Part shown: in pieces, positions 50,801 through 58,303 of the stretch
Position numbering within the stretch: the first letter of the stretch is position 1
Layout of the letters: each line of letters begins with the position of its first letter
DNA from: Flavobacteriales bacterium
GTDB lineage: Bacteria > Bacteroidota > Bacteroidia > Flavobacteriales_D > Sanyastnellaceae
Length of the DNA stretch: 64,000 nucleotides
Assembly: GCA_018402085.1 (NCBI GenBank)
Contig: JAGYJM010000002.1
Coordinates: 992,001 to 1,056,000 of the forward strand
Direction of reading: 5' to 3'
Made by a program: the position numbers and the translations under genes
Notes under the pieces: generated by a model
Seen by the model: the letters and a program-made list of their open reading frames with translations, nothing else
Database searches by the model: none
What the model was told of the DNA's origin: nothing

Positions 50801-53800
50801 CGACTGCTCAGTGATGTTGTCACAGTTGTCTTCGGCAGCCCATGTGCGGATGATGGTGTATGACTGCGGACAGTCACCTTCGATGATTTCCTCACCGAGG
50901 TACTCGATTTCTACCTCTTCATCACAGTTATCGGTAGCAAAGAGACCTTCAGCAACAGCTGGTACAGCGTCACATTCAACTGTCTCATCTGCAGGGAATT
51001 CAACGAACTCCGGAGCCACTTCGTCAAAGAGGTGAATGATCTGTTGTGCTTCTGCAACGTTACCACATTCGTCAGTAGCGAAGTAGTCACGAATGATTGT
51101 ACCCTCACAGCCACCTGATACGAAGGTGTCTTCCCATGTGATTTCAACATCGCCACAGTTATCCTGAGCTGTCAGGATCTCTGCATCAATGTTGTCACAA
51201 GGAACGTCGATCTCAACAGGGTACTCATCGAACACAGGAGCAGTAGTATCAACTACAAATATGTTCTGTGATACCGGCTCACTCACGTTTCCACATTCAT
51301 CAATAGCGGTGTAAGTATAAACAAGCGTATACTCATTGGCACACTCGCCCTCAATGATGCTATCTTCAACACTGATCTCAGCCTCACCACAGTTGTCTGT
51401 CGCTGTAGCTGATGGAGCAGGGAGATCCTGATCACATTCTACAGTTACGTCATCTGCAGGTGTTACAACCGGAGCAGTGGTGTCAACAACAGAGATGGTT
51501 TGAACGTACATCGCTTCGTTACCACAGTTATCGAATGCGCGGTACATGCGCTGGATGGTGAATTCGTTAGGACAATCGCCTGCGATTTCCTGGTCTTCAC
51601 ACTCAATAGTTACTTCTACATCACAGTTGTCTTCAGCAATTACCAACGAAGGGTCGCAAGCAGGGATTTCTTCATCGCACTCGTAAGTGATGTCTTCAGG
51701 AACTTGCACAAATACAGGGTCAGTTGTATCCTGCACTGTTACAATTGTTGAAGCCTCGCTTACGTTTTCGCAATAATCCGTTGCTACCCAAGTCCAAACA
51801 ATCTGATAGTTATTCTCACAGTCACCCTCAACGATCTCTTCACTGAATTCTACCGTCACTTCGTCAGAAGTTGCGAAGAATTCGCAGTTGTCAAAGATGT
51901 TGATTCCGTCAGCACCCGGTGCCTCAGGAATTTCACTACACTCAACTGTGAAATCTTCCGGGGTCTCAATTACCGGAGGAGTGGTGTCTTCAACCGTGAT
52001 AAACTGCTCTGCAGTGCTTTCATTACCACACTCATCAACAGCGGTGTATACACGGTAGATGACACCGAGACATCCACCTGACTGAATCACGTCTTCGAAA
52101 GTGAGGGTCACTTCACCACAATTGTCGCTAACATTCACCGTAACGTTTTCAACTTCAGTACACTCAACAGCAATTTCAACATCATAGTCGAATACAGGAG
52201 CGGTAGTGTCAACCACATTGATGGTCTGTTCTGCAGTCGCTATGTTACCACATCCATCATCAAGTGTATGTGTACGGATGATGGTGTACTCTTGCGGACA
52301 CTCGCCTTCAATGATTTCGTCTTCAAAGGAGGCTGTCACCTCGTGGCAGTTATCAACTCCTTCAGCCATATCAGTAGGTACTTCCTGGTCACATTCAACG
52401 GTGACATCCTCAGGAATTACAGTGAACTCGGGGGCTATGGTATCAGAAACTGTGATCGTCTGAACGTATTCAGCACGGTTATTACAACAGTCAATGGCTT
52501 CCCAGATGCGTTGAAGTTGATATGAACACTCATTGTCACCTTCAATAAAGATTTCACCGAGGTAGTTGAGTTCTTCAACACCGCACTCGCAGTTGTCTTC
52601 AGCTTCAACACCTTCAAATAATTCAGGAACATCGCATTGAACGGTTACGTCTTCAGGTACCACCGTAAATTCAGGAGCAATTTCATCATTCACTTCGATG
52701 ATTTGCTCGAGAATACTCGCGTTACCACATGCGTCTTCAGCGCGGTAGAGGTAGGTAAATTCGTCTGTGTTCGGACAATCGTCAGGGTTATCAACCGGTG
52801 TGCATTCTTTGTCGACGTTCACGTCTCCGTGTCCTTCGATGTATTCACCTGATACCTGACCGGAGAAGGTGAACCAACCACTCATACCGAAGTTAGCATT
52901 GCGGTCATTCGCCGCTTCACCGCATTGGAATCCGTGATAGAAGTTCGCAGGCATGTGCTCCAGGTAAAGAACGCTGCCAGCCAGTGCGTCAGCACCAGTA
53001 AGTACTGAAAAGCCATTAACAAGCTCGTAGAAGTTCCAGGTAGTCCAGAGATCACCACCAGCCTCAGCGAAGCCGAAGCTGTCTTTGTATGAACGACCAA
53101 GGCCTGACCACTCATCCCAATCACGCTGATTCTCGAGCCAGATGCTCACTTCCCACTTCTGCGAAGCGTCAGTATTGTTTTCAACAAGACCGAAGAGGTG
53201 CGCAGTACCGTCAGCGTATACTTCAAACGTGAGTCCGTCGCCTGAAGGAACGAAATCATCGGTAGCAGTAAGACCGAGAACCTCGAGGGTTGGCAACCAT
53301 ACCGCCCAGTCATCACCAGGTGCAAAAGATGTAGTCGCTACACAAGTCTCAACGAGCTGACCGGTGTTTGACTCGAATGTCTCAACCTCAACAAGCTCAT
53401 CAGAACACTCGTCGTAAGCTTCTGCCATTACGGGGCCAGGTACCTCTTCAATGCAAGAAACTTCGATCAGTGGCTCAACGCCTTCAATGATCGGAGCAGT
53501 AGTATCTTCAATCGTAATGGTCAGTGTCTGCGAAGCAGCGTTACCACATTCGTCAGTAGCAACAATTGTTTTCGTGCAAACTGCGATCACCGGACAATCA
53601 AGGCCTTCGTTCTGCAGTTCAACAATTGTTTCAGTGGTGAAGTTGTTACAGTCTTCGATGGTCGGGAACGGTACATTCTCGTCAAGGTAAGCAAGTACGT
53701 CTTCTGCGGTCTGACCTTCTTCGCAGCCAATGGTCATATCTTCAGGGAAGATCACGAAAACAGGAGCCTGCGTATCTTCAACCGTGATGGTCTGCGTGCA

Positions 53801-55174
53801 GAGCTCAGTAACAGTGCCATCCGTAGCCATCCAGGTACGAGCGATAACAGTCGGACAATTGTCATCAGAGATGACATCGTCCATGTATGTTACCTCTACT
53901 TCTGCGGTACATTCTGACGTTTCGATTGACGGGAAGCCGAGCGCTTCAGGTGAGTCTTCTGACCCACACTCGATAGTCGCGTCAGCAGGACATTCAATAG
54001 CAATCGATGGCTCACAGCACTGGTCTACAATGACAGTAAGCGTAGTAGAAGAAGACGCTGAAGGTACACCGTTATCGGTAGCTACAAAAGTATATGAGTA
54101 CTCTCCGGCCTCAAGATCTTCGAAGGAGATCTCTACAGTTGCAGGATTACCTGAGTTGTTCGCGATCAGGTTGAACGGATCTTCTGTTTCGATCTCAACT
54201 TCTACTGTCTGGTTCTCTTCCGGTCCTGAGAAGTTCAGGTTAAGGAAAGGAACATCACTGTCGCACGTTACATTCAGTGTGTTTCCGCCCGGGAAGTTAG
54301 AAGCGATCGGTGGGAAATTGTCAGCGTCACTTACGTTGAACTGAATACACTGATCTTCAAGCCAGTTTACACCGTCAAACGCACCAAATGGTCCGTCGTA
54401 GTTATCGGTATCTTCAATGAAACGGCCAAGCTGAATGAAATCAGCACCGTTTCCTGAATTCACACCCACCGTTGCAGGTGAACCACCGAAACCAAGATTA
54501 CCATCCGAAGCATCTCCGGTGGTCCAACCCATGTCAAGGTAGTTGAACGCGATGTTGTTACCCGGCTCAAGTGCGGGATCTGTACCATCAGTGATGATCA
54601 CCTGAAAAGTACTGACAAGGCCATCAAGGCTTGGGTTGTTGGCACTGTAAGGACCAACTTCTACCCAGTTCACGTAGAGCGCATTGCCTTCAATCGTGTA
54701 CCATACTTCACCCCGATCGCCATTTCGGGTATCCACATCACCCCAGAAAGGCGCCACCATTGGCGTAGAAATAGGGAAACCGTCAGGCGTGTAACTAGAG
54801 AACGGTTCGTTAAAGGTAAGATTACCATTGTTATTGATGTACAGACTAGTGTAAGTCGTACCATAGAGATCAAAAGAAAATGGTAGGTTGATCAGGTCAG
54901 TTGAACCATCATCGTTAGACGGGAAGTTCGTCCAGGTATTCGGATCATGCTCAACGAAGCAATCGCTGCGGTTTGCAGCGTCAGAAAGAATGTTGTGATC
55001 CAGAAAGGGGAGCGGCCCTTCCGGAGCAATCGACAAGCTGGTCTGTGGCAGTGTGCCCGCGTCTTTCAGCGCAGCGTATTCATCTGTGCCGGCCGCAGGC
55101 GTTTGCGCCACAAGGCCGATTGATGCAAACACTGCAATGAAGAGCGCTGCACCTTTTGAGAGTTGACGTGCCAT
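47804..55174 (-). CDS. Giant HYR-repeat T9SS type A surface protein
   Basis: About 2456 residues. Signal peptide ALFIAVFASIGLVAQ, then a nidogen-like domain (LINLPFSFDLYGTTYTSLYI, MVAPFWGDVDTRNGDRGEVW), then an Ig/cadherin-like segment. About 17-18 HYR-like beta modules follow (typical phrase VVDTTAPVFDEYP...VPCD, IIRDY.ATDECGN). Two related ~180-residue inserts (copy 1 near 52800-53350, copy 2 near 48220-48790) and a third, different insert (49990-50400) interrupt the array. The C-terminal KLRAYPNPAINKTFIEFSIA domain is the type A sorting signal. It is expected to be secreted by T9SS and attached to the surface, probably for adhesion. Composition is very acidic. ATG 55222 is an alternative start; 55174 gives the cleaner signal peptide. 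Confidence 0.93.
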   Translation of the reverse strand: MARQLSKGAALFIAVFASIGLVAQTPAAGTDEYAALKDAGTLPQTSLSIAPEGPLPFLDHNILSDAANRSDCFVEHDPNTWTNFPSNDDGSTDLINLPFSFDLYGTTYTSLYINNNGNLTFNEPFSSYTPDGFPISTPMVAPFWGDVDTRNGDRGEVWYTIEGNALYVNWVEVGPYSANNPSLDGLVSTFQVIITDGTDPALEPGNNIAFNYLDMGWTTGDASDGNLGFGGSPATVGVNSGNGADFIQLGRFIEDTDNYDGPFGAFDGVNWLEDQCIQFNVSDADNFPPIASNFPGGNTLNVTCDSDVPFLNLNFSGPEENQTVEVEIETEDPFNLIANNSGNPATVEISFEDLEAGEYSYTFVATDNGVPSASSSTTLTVIVDQCCEPSIAIECPADATIECGSEDSPEALGFPSIETSECTAEVEVTYMDDVISDDNCPTVIARTWMATDGTVTELCTQTITVEDTQAPVFVIFPEDMTIGCEEGQTAEDVLAYLDENVPFPTIEDCNNFTTETIVELQNEGLDCPVIAVCTKTIVATDECGNAASQTLTITIEDTTAPIIEGVEPLIEVSCIEEVPGPVMAEAYDECSDELVEVETFESNTGQLVETCVATTSFAPGDDWAVWLPTLEVLGLTATDDFVPSGDGLTFEVYADGTAHLFGLVENNTDASQKWEVSIWLENQRDWDEWSGLGRSYKDSFGFAEAGGDLWTTWNFYELVNGFSVLTGADALAGSVLYLEHMPANFYHGFQCGEAANDRNANFGMSGWFTFSGQVSGEYIEGHGDVNVDKECTPVDNPDDCPNTDEFTYLYRAEDACGNASILEQIIEVNDEIAPEFTVVPEDVTVQCDVPELFEGVEAEDNCECGVEELNYLGEIFIEGDNECSYQLQRIWEAIDCCNNRAEYVQTITVSDTIAPEFTVIPEDVTVECDQEVPTDMAEGVDNCHEVTASFEDEIIEGECPQEYTIIRTHTLDDGCGNIATAEQTINVVDTTAPVFDYDVEIAVECTEVENVTVNVSDNCGEVTLTFEDVIQSGGCLGVIYRVYTAVDECGNESTAEQFITVEDTTPPVIETPEDFTVECSEIPEAPGADGINIFDNCEFFATSDEVTVEFSEEIVEGDCENNYQIVWTWVATDYCENVSEASTIVTVQDTTDPVFVQVPEDITYECDEEIPACDPSLVIAEDNCDVEVTIECEDQEIAGDCPNEFTIQRMYRAFDNCGNEAMYVQTISVVDTTAPVVTPADDVTVECDQDLPAPSATATDNCGEAEISVEDSIIEGECANEYTLVYTYTAIDECGNVSEPVSQNIFVVDTTAPVFDEYPVEIDVPCDNIDAEILTAQDNCGDVEITWEDTFVSGGCEGTIIRDYFATDECGNVAEAQQIIHLFDEVAPEFVEFPADETVECDAVPAVAEGLFATDNCDEEVEIEYLGEEIIEGDCPQSYTIIRTWAAEDNCDNITEQSQTIIVEDTTAPEFDFVAEDVTVECDQELPAPDASATDNCGEVTITSEDLIEEGECAQEFVVTRIYTATDECGNSNTAEQIITVVDTTAPDFDFVPENMTIECDEELPAANAEASDNCGEVEITFADEVLQNEGECEGFAGYYDPSNWSLNTNDGDGSIDVVDGVLTITGNNNEFFGISTEATITASGTGEYSFSWDYQTFDVDGPSFDIAYYINGERFDLTADDAGFTQNGVVTFEANEGDLIGFGIDATDGSMGAAVLEISNFTFPGDCEGCPQNETIVRTFTATDECGNSTTAEQIINVVDTTAPVFDEYPVEIDVPCDSIDVATLTATDNCGEVTIDFEDTFVSGGCEGTIIRDYTATDECGNVSTAQQIIHLIDEVAPEFVEFPEDATVECDNVPAAAEEVFATDNCDDEVMVEYLGEEIVEGDCPQSYTIIRTWAAEDNCDNITEQSQTITVVDTTAPEFEIFPEDETVECDMIPEVATGAAAFDNCDEDVTIEYLGEEIIEGECADSYTIVRTWVASDDCGNETVQSQNITVQDTTAPVFDMVADDVTIECDVELPAPMASATDNCGEVSITNEDVIEETECATEYTLTRTYTATDECGNATTAVQIITVVDTTAPELSGLPEAELVIDCEDDVPAVADVTAFDNCEGDVEVSFTEELIGELPPEGSSAFCNAMTPEAFEDGETCAGTEIWSVVLFNFAGEAASYYSTIDASWTEFPDGSAVLTGTVSANNNPDAGWEIAVEFENGMDWDMWSTQGFPTSFKDDCDIAGDEYLDWMYYIMSEGATLTGWGDYEGSVLNLSHAPSNLYYGYQVGVAANNVNANYGGGGWFTYDGIFLGDEVNGSGDFAFDHDCCPQYEIVRTWCATDCVGNETCFTQVISFADLGGDVPGIDIETEEAVEMVSKGDQVSKLRAYPNPAINKTFIEFSIAENGLAKVEIFGLNGQKVAELFHADAQANEAYRFEYSTVELPAGVYLYRLTTEYEVITDRLIIKK

Positions 55175-55190
55175 GTACTTTGAAAGTACA
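55174..55190. promoter_or_regulatory. 17-bp perfect palindrome at the giant gene start
   Basis: TGTACTTT-G-AAAGTACA, 8-bp arms around one base, overlapping the first base of ATG 55174 and lying in the predicted leader. It could be a protein-binding site or a hairpin that hides the start codon. Confidence 0.5.
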
Positions 55191-55340
55191 CAACAGTAAG
55201 CATCTTGCGTAAAATGTGTCATTGGTACGAGATTTAATTAAACAATCAGTTAAAAAACAACAAGTAATTAAGCACGTAAGAAGTCATGCCGGAGATAGAA
55301 GTGATCTTTGAAATCAGAGATAGCTTTTAGTTTTCGATGA

Positions 55341-55373
55341 CAAAGATATGATTATATCGACGTAAATACCAAA
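55341..55373 (-). promoter_or_regulatory. Promoter of the giant HYR gene
   Basis: Minus strand: TTTG (55373-55370), 21 bases, TATCTTTG (55348-55341). It predicts an unusually long, AT-rich leader of about 110-160 bases before the start codon. Confidence 0.65.
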
Positions 55374-55435
55374 TTCATCGATAAAAAATTAAATTACGTC
55401 GACTAATCCAGATCCTCCGAGAGTGCTGAAAAGCT

Positions 55436-55443
55436 TAAATTCG
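55436..55443 (+). promoter_or_regulatory. -7 element predicting leaderless C40 peptidase message
   Basis: TAAATTCG ends four bases before ATG 55448. Confidence 0.45.
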
Positions 55444-55447
55444 CCCT

Positions 55448-56161
55448 ATGATTCAACGAGTTAACGTACCAGCGGCACCGGTGCGCCGGTCGCCGGCTGA
55501 TCAGGCAGAAATGGTGACCCAGTTTCTCTATGGTGAAGAAGTTGAGGTGCTTGAGCAAAAGAATCAGTGGCGTAAGTGTCGGTCGCTGGCAGATGACTAT
55601 GAAGGCTGGTGTGATGAGAAGATGCTTGGCGCCGCAGAAGCGGCGGATGCGAACACGCTCCTTATACAGCCTGTTACTCCCGTGCACATCACATCGAAGA
55701 CACTGTACCTACCGGCGGGAGCAATCGTAGAAACGGATCAGCTTCCAGATCAACCTCCATTCAGCAACATCGTTGACGCAGCGAGGCAGTTTATGGGAGC
55801 TCCCTATCTGTGGGGAGGAAAGACCATCTTCGGGATCGATTGCTCCGGACTCATCCAGATTGCCGCCTGCATCACAGGCACTGCGCTGCCCAGGGATGCA
55901 TGGCAACAAGCAGAAGTTGGTGAAACCGTTCCCTTTGCATCAACCGCTCAGGATGGTGATATCGCTTTCTTTGATAATGAAGAAGGGAAGATCATCCATG
56001 TTGGAATCATCACGCAGGACGAAGACCATGATGGTCTGTCAATCATTCACGCGGCAGGGGAGGTCAGACTCGACCGTTTTGACCATCAGGGCATCTTTCG
56101 CGAAGACCGACAGACCTATACCCATGCCTTGAGGGTGATAAAGCGGTTACCGAACCACTAA
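55448..56161 (+). CDS. SH3-NlpC/P60 (C40) peptidase
   Basis: 237 residues. An N-terminal bacterial SH3-like domain (about 1-60; MVTQFLYGEEVEVLEQKNQW) is followed by a linker made partly of a dispersed hairpin copy (GAAEAADANT). A second SH3-like segment (about 70-100) precedes the NlpC/P60 domain, with nucleophile C132 in GIDCSGLIQIAA, H184 in IIHVGII and a third polar residue near H201. Such enzymes cut gamma-D-Glu-diamino acid bonds in cell-wall peptides. No signal peptide is seen, as in many Bacteroidota homologues, so it may recycle wall peptides in the cytoplasm. Its stop overlaps the convergent monooxygenase by 15 bases. Confidence 0.9.
   Translation: MIQRVNVPAAPVRRSPADQAEMVTQFLYGEEVEVLEQKNQWRKCRSLADDYEGWCDEKMLGAAEAADANTLLIQPVTPVHITSKTLYLPAGAIVETDQLPDQPPFSNIVDAARQFMGAPYLWGGKTIFGIDCSGLIQIAACITGTALPRDAWQQAEVGETVPFASTAQDGDIAFFDNEEGKIIHVGIITQDEDHDGLSIIHAAGEVRLDRFDHQGIFREDRQTYTHALRVIKRLPNH
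55630..55654 (+). repeat. Dispersed hairpin element, copy 11 (interdomain linker)
   Basis: Stem CGCCGC / GCGGCG, loop AGAA, tail GATGCGAAC. Encodes AAEAADAN between the SH3 and catalytic parts of the C40 peptidase. Confidence 0.8.
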
Positions 56162-57703
56162 GCTCTTTACCGAGCGCCCACCTTCGTGTGACAGCACAAT
56201 CGTATATCGCCCCGGAGCAAGTTGGCTGACATTGAAGGTTCGGCGATGGTGCCCCATGGGTAGCATGAAGGTATCAGTTCCAACAGGGGTTAACTGACCT
56301 TTCACATCTAAGACTTCTAAGCTTACTGTACCCGGCTGGGCCAGCGAAAATGCGACAGTGACCTGATCATCTGCAGGGTTCGGGTAGGCACTGTAAATTC
56401 TGTTTTCTATAGGTTGAATGCCTTGCAGATTCTCATTCAGTGATAGTACGGTATCTTCATCGCCGGGCTGATAAGGGATCAACGAGAGATACACCAGGTA
56501 CATTTCGTCTTCGGTGCCTTCTCCCCAGGATGACCACTGCGGCGGGTCACTCGGATTGAATGGGTTAGAAGCAGTGTTGTCGTACGTCGCAATAGCGTGA
56601 ACCGTATAGCCTGCCGGTATGTGCTGTATTTGCTCGTAGGTGTAGAAACCCTGCCAGTTGAAATCCCAGTCAGGGATGCTAATCAGGGGGATGGTATCGT
56701 TCAGATCCGGACTCGTCGCATAGACCTCCCAGCTTTTTCCCAACAGGTGGCAGTGCGGTGCAATACCGAGCAATGAAATATCAGTTGGTACCTCGATCTG
56801 GCCGTGAAAGGTGCTGACTTCATTCGGCGGAAGCACAAAGGGCTCATCGAGGTCAAACGGATTGATCGGGAAGGTTTGCACATATCGGTCAACCGGCTCA
56901 TCTGCGAAAAAAATATTGACGGTGGTCTGGTCGCTTTCATCAATAGAAGTGGGTCCGTAGTGCATCTGCACCAGCAGATCGGAGCCTGCTAATAGCTGCT
57001 TTCCAATGGTGTTGGGGTAGATGACAGGAGCTGCCCCCGGCACCCACGCTCCCAGAAACGGATCGACCGGGTTGAATCCGAATCCGCCGAAACTCTCATA
57101 GCCATAATCTTCATCTTCCGCTGCTAACGCCGCCGCCTGTCCGGAATTGTCAACACCCAGTATGGCATGGTGTGCTATGGCGTTATTACCCGGGCGAACT
57201 TCAATGGCTTTAATGTCGCGGTCTTCCGTCAAGCCGGTCTCAAGTACGAATACCTGGTACTGGTCTGTGAGATCACCTTCATGGGTATAAGCTTCATCCA
57301 TTGTGAGGATCAGATCGGGGACTCCCACCTGAGAGCCTTCAGGAAACTCCGGCATCGGAGGTTGGAGCGCGAGGTCACCTTGAGGCATGCCTGCGTCTAC
57401 CCAATCCGAAATCAGTTGCTTTTCTTCACTGCTTAAGATGCGCTCTCCGGCCAGTTCACCATATCCGGGTTCCGGCGACCACGGAGGCATGTAACCTGAT
57501 GAGGTTACGAATTCAATGAGCGAGCCGTATCCGGCTACCTCTCCGTAGTTTGTGAAGGGCATCGGTCCGATCTCACCTTGGCGGTGGCACTCCGTGCACT
57601 TGTTGAAAATGATCGGAGCGATGTCTTCAGACCAGTTTACATCCTGCGCTTTTGCGCAGAAAGAAAAAAGAAGCATCGCAAAAAGAATACAGAAATTTCG
57701 CAT
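56147..57703 (-). CDS. Cytochrome c / copper monooxygenase fusion, T9SS type A cargo
   Basis: 518 residues. Signal peptide (ILFAMLLFSFCAKA), a mono-heme cytochrome c-like domain (CTECH at 36-40), then a PHM/DBH-type copper monooxygenase. The probable Cu ligands are H178-H179 in AIAHHAILG, H248 in LLVQMHYGP, H317/H319 in APHCHLLGKSW and M401 in EDEMYLVYLSL. The C-terminal YSAYPNPADDQVTVAFSLAQ is a T9SS type A signal. It would be an exported, heme-coupled hydroxylase of unknown substrate. It lies directly downstream of a thioredoxin-like gene (9-base gap), so the pair form an operon. The signal peptide is coded by a dispersed hairpin copy. Confidence 0.88.
   Translation of the reverse strand: MRNFCILFAMLLFSFCAKAQDVNWSEDIAPIIFNKCTECHRQGEIGPMPFTNYGEVAGYGSLIEFVTSSGYMPPWSPEPGYGELAGERILSSEEKQLISDWVDAGMPQGDLALQPPMPEFPEGSQVGVPDLILTMDEAYTHEGDLTDQYQVFVLETGLTEDRDIKAIEVRPGNNAIAHHAILGVDNSGQAAALAAEDEDYGYESFGGFGFNPVDPFLGAWVPGAAPVIYPNTIGKQLLAGSDLLVQMHYGPTSIDESDQTTVNIFFADEPVDRYVQTFPINPFDLDEPFVLPPNEVSTFHGQIEVPTDISLLGIAPHCHLLGKSWEVYATSPDLNDTIPLISIPDWDFNWQGFYTYEQIQHIPAGYTVHAIATYDNTASNPFNPSDPPQWSSWGEGTEDEMYLVYLSLIPYQPGDEDTVLSLNENLQGIQPIENRIYSAYPNPADDQVTVAFSLAQPGTVSLEVLDVKGQLTPVGTDTFMLPMGHHRRTFNVSQLAPGRYTIVLSHEGGRSVKSLVVR
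57635..57659 (-). repeat. Dispersed hairpin element, copy 12 (encodes signal-peptidase site)
   Basis: Minus strand: stem CTGCGC / GCGCAG, loop AAAA, tail GATGTAAAC, encoding CAKAQDVN. The stem and loop are identical to copy 9 in the LysM gene, and the similarity extends upstream into the signal-peptide core. Confidence 0.8.
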
Positions 57704-57712
57704 GGCAGTAAG

Positions 57713-58225
57713 TTAAGGGTATTCTATTATACATCCGACGGCTTCTGTAGCGTTGGGGTGCGGATTTGTGCCTTGAGTTAATTGTTCGAGGGCCTTTTGC
57801 AGGCTATGCTCTGTCACCTTCGTACGCCGCTTACCCAGGGCGAAAAAACGATTGTCAATTCTTCCGCTGTACAGAATTTCACCATCATCATTGATGAGGA
57901 AAACCTCAGGCGTGAGCGTAGCACCGAGCTGTTTGGCAAGATCGAGGCCACCGGGGTGTGCTTCAAAATTCAAGGCGTATCGATCTGCAAAAGCGATGAC
58001 ATCATCTTCAGAAGTATGGGCATTCGGAAAGTAAGCCACAAAACTCACCTTATTTCCAAATGTTTGATTCAGTTCATTCAAGACAGCGGTGTAGTCCTGG
58101 CAGATCGGACATTTGGGCGCCATGAAGACCACGAGCTCATAAGCCCTTTCATTTTGAGCGACCGCGTCACTCGCAGATGCGAGTCTGAAGATGGCCAGTA
58201 AAATGAGAAGCTGGGTTTTGAACAT
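57713..58225 (-). CDS. Periplasmic thioredoxin-like/AhpC-type redox protein
   Basis: 170 residues. Signal peptide (FKTQLLILLAIFRLASASDA) then a thioredoxin fold: VVFMAPKCPICQDY with the C39-x-x-C42 pair, LGATLTPEVFLINDDGEILY with the cis-Pro, and GRIDNRF. It belongs to the redoxin type often found next to or fused with copper monooxygenases. It probably keeps Cys or copper sites of the monooxygenase reduced, or delivers copper. Operon with the downstream monooxygenase. A weak palindrome in the signal-peptide DNA (near 58161-58185) resembles the dispersed hairpin but is too diverged to count. Confidence 0.85.
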   Translation of the reverse strand: MFKTQLLILLAIFRLASASDAVAQNERAYELVVFMAPKCPICQDYTAVLNELNQTFGNKVSFVAYFPNAHTSEDDVIAFADRYALNFEAHPGGLDLAKQLGATLTPEVFLINDDGEILYSGRIDNRFFALGKRRTKVTEHSLQKALEQLTQGTNPHPNATEAVGCIIEYP

Positions 58226-58303
58226 AGTTCACGTATGACGCTCAGTAACCGAGTAAGTTTAAAGGTCGTCAAAGATTTTTAGCTTTCCCGAAAAAATAAA
58301 GAA

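Noticed and set aside
48483-54344. Several plus-strand open frames of 60-200 codons inside the giant HYR gene
   Set aside because: Serine/valine-rich shadows produced by the repetitive acidic coding sequence on the other strand.
58161-58185. ACTCGCA-TC-TGCGAGT palindrome in the thioredoxin signal peptide as an element copy
   Set aside because: The loop is too short and the following bases do not match the GATGCGAAC tail.
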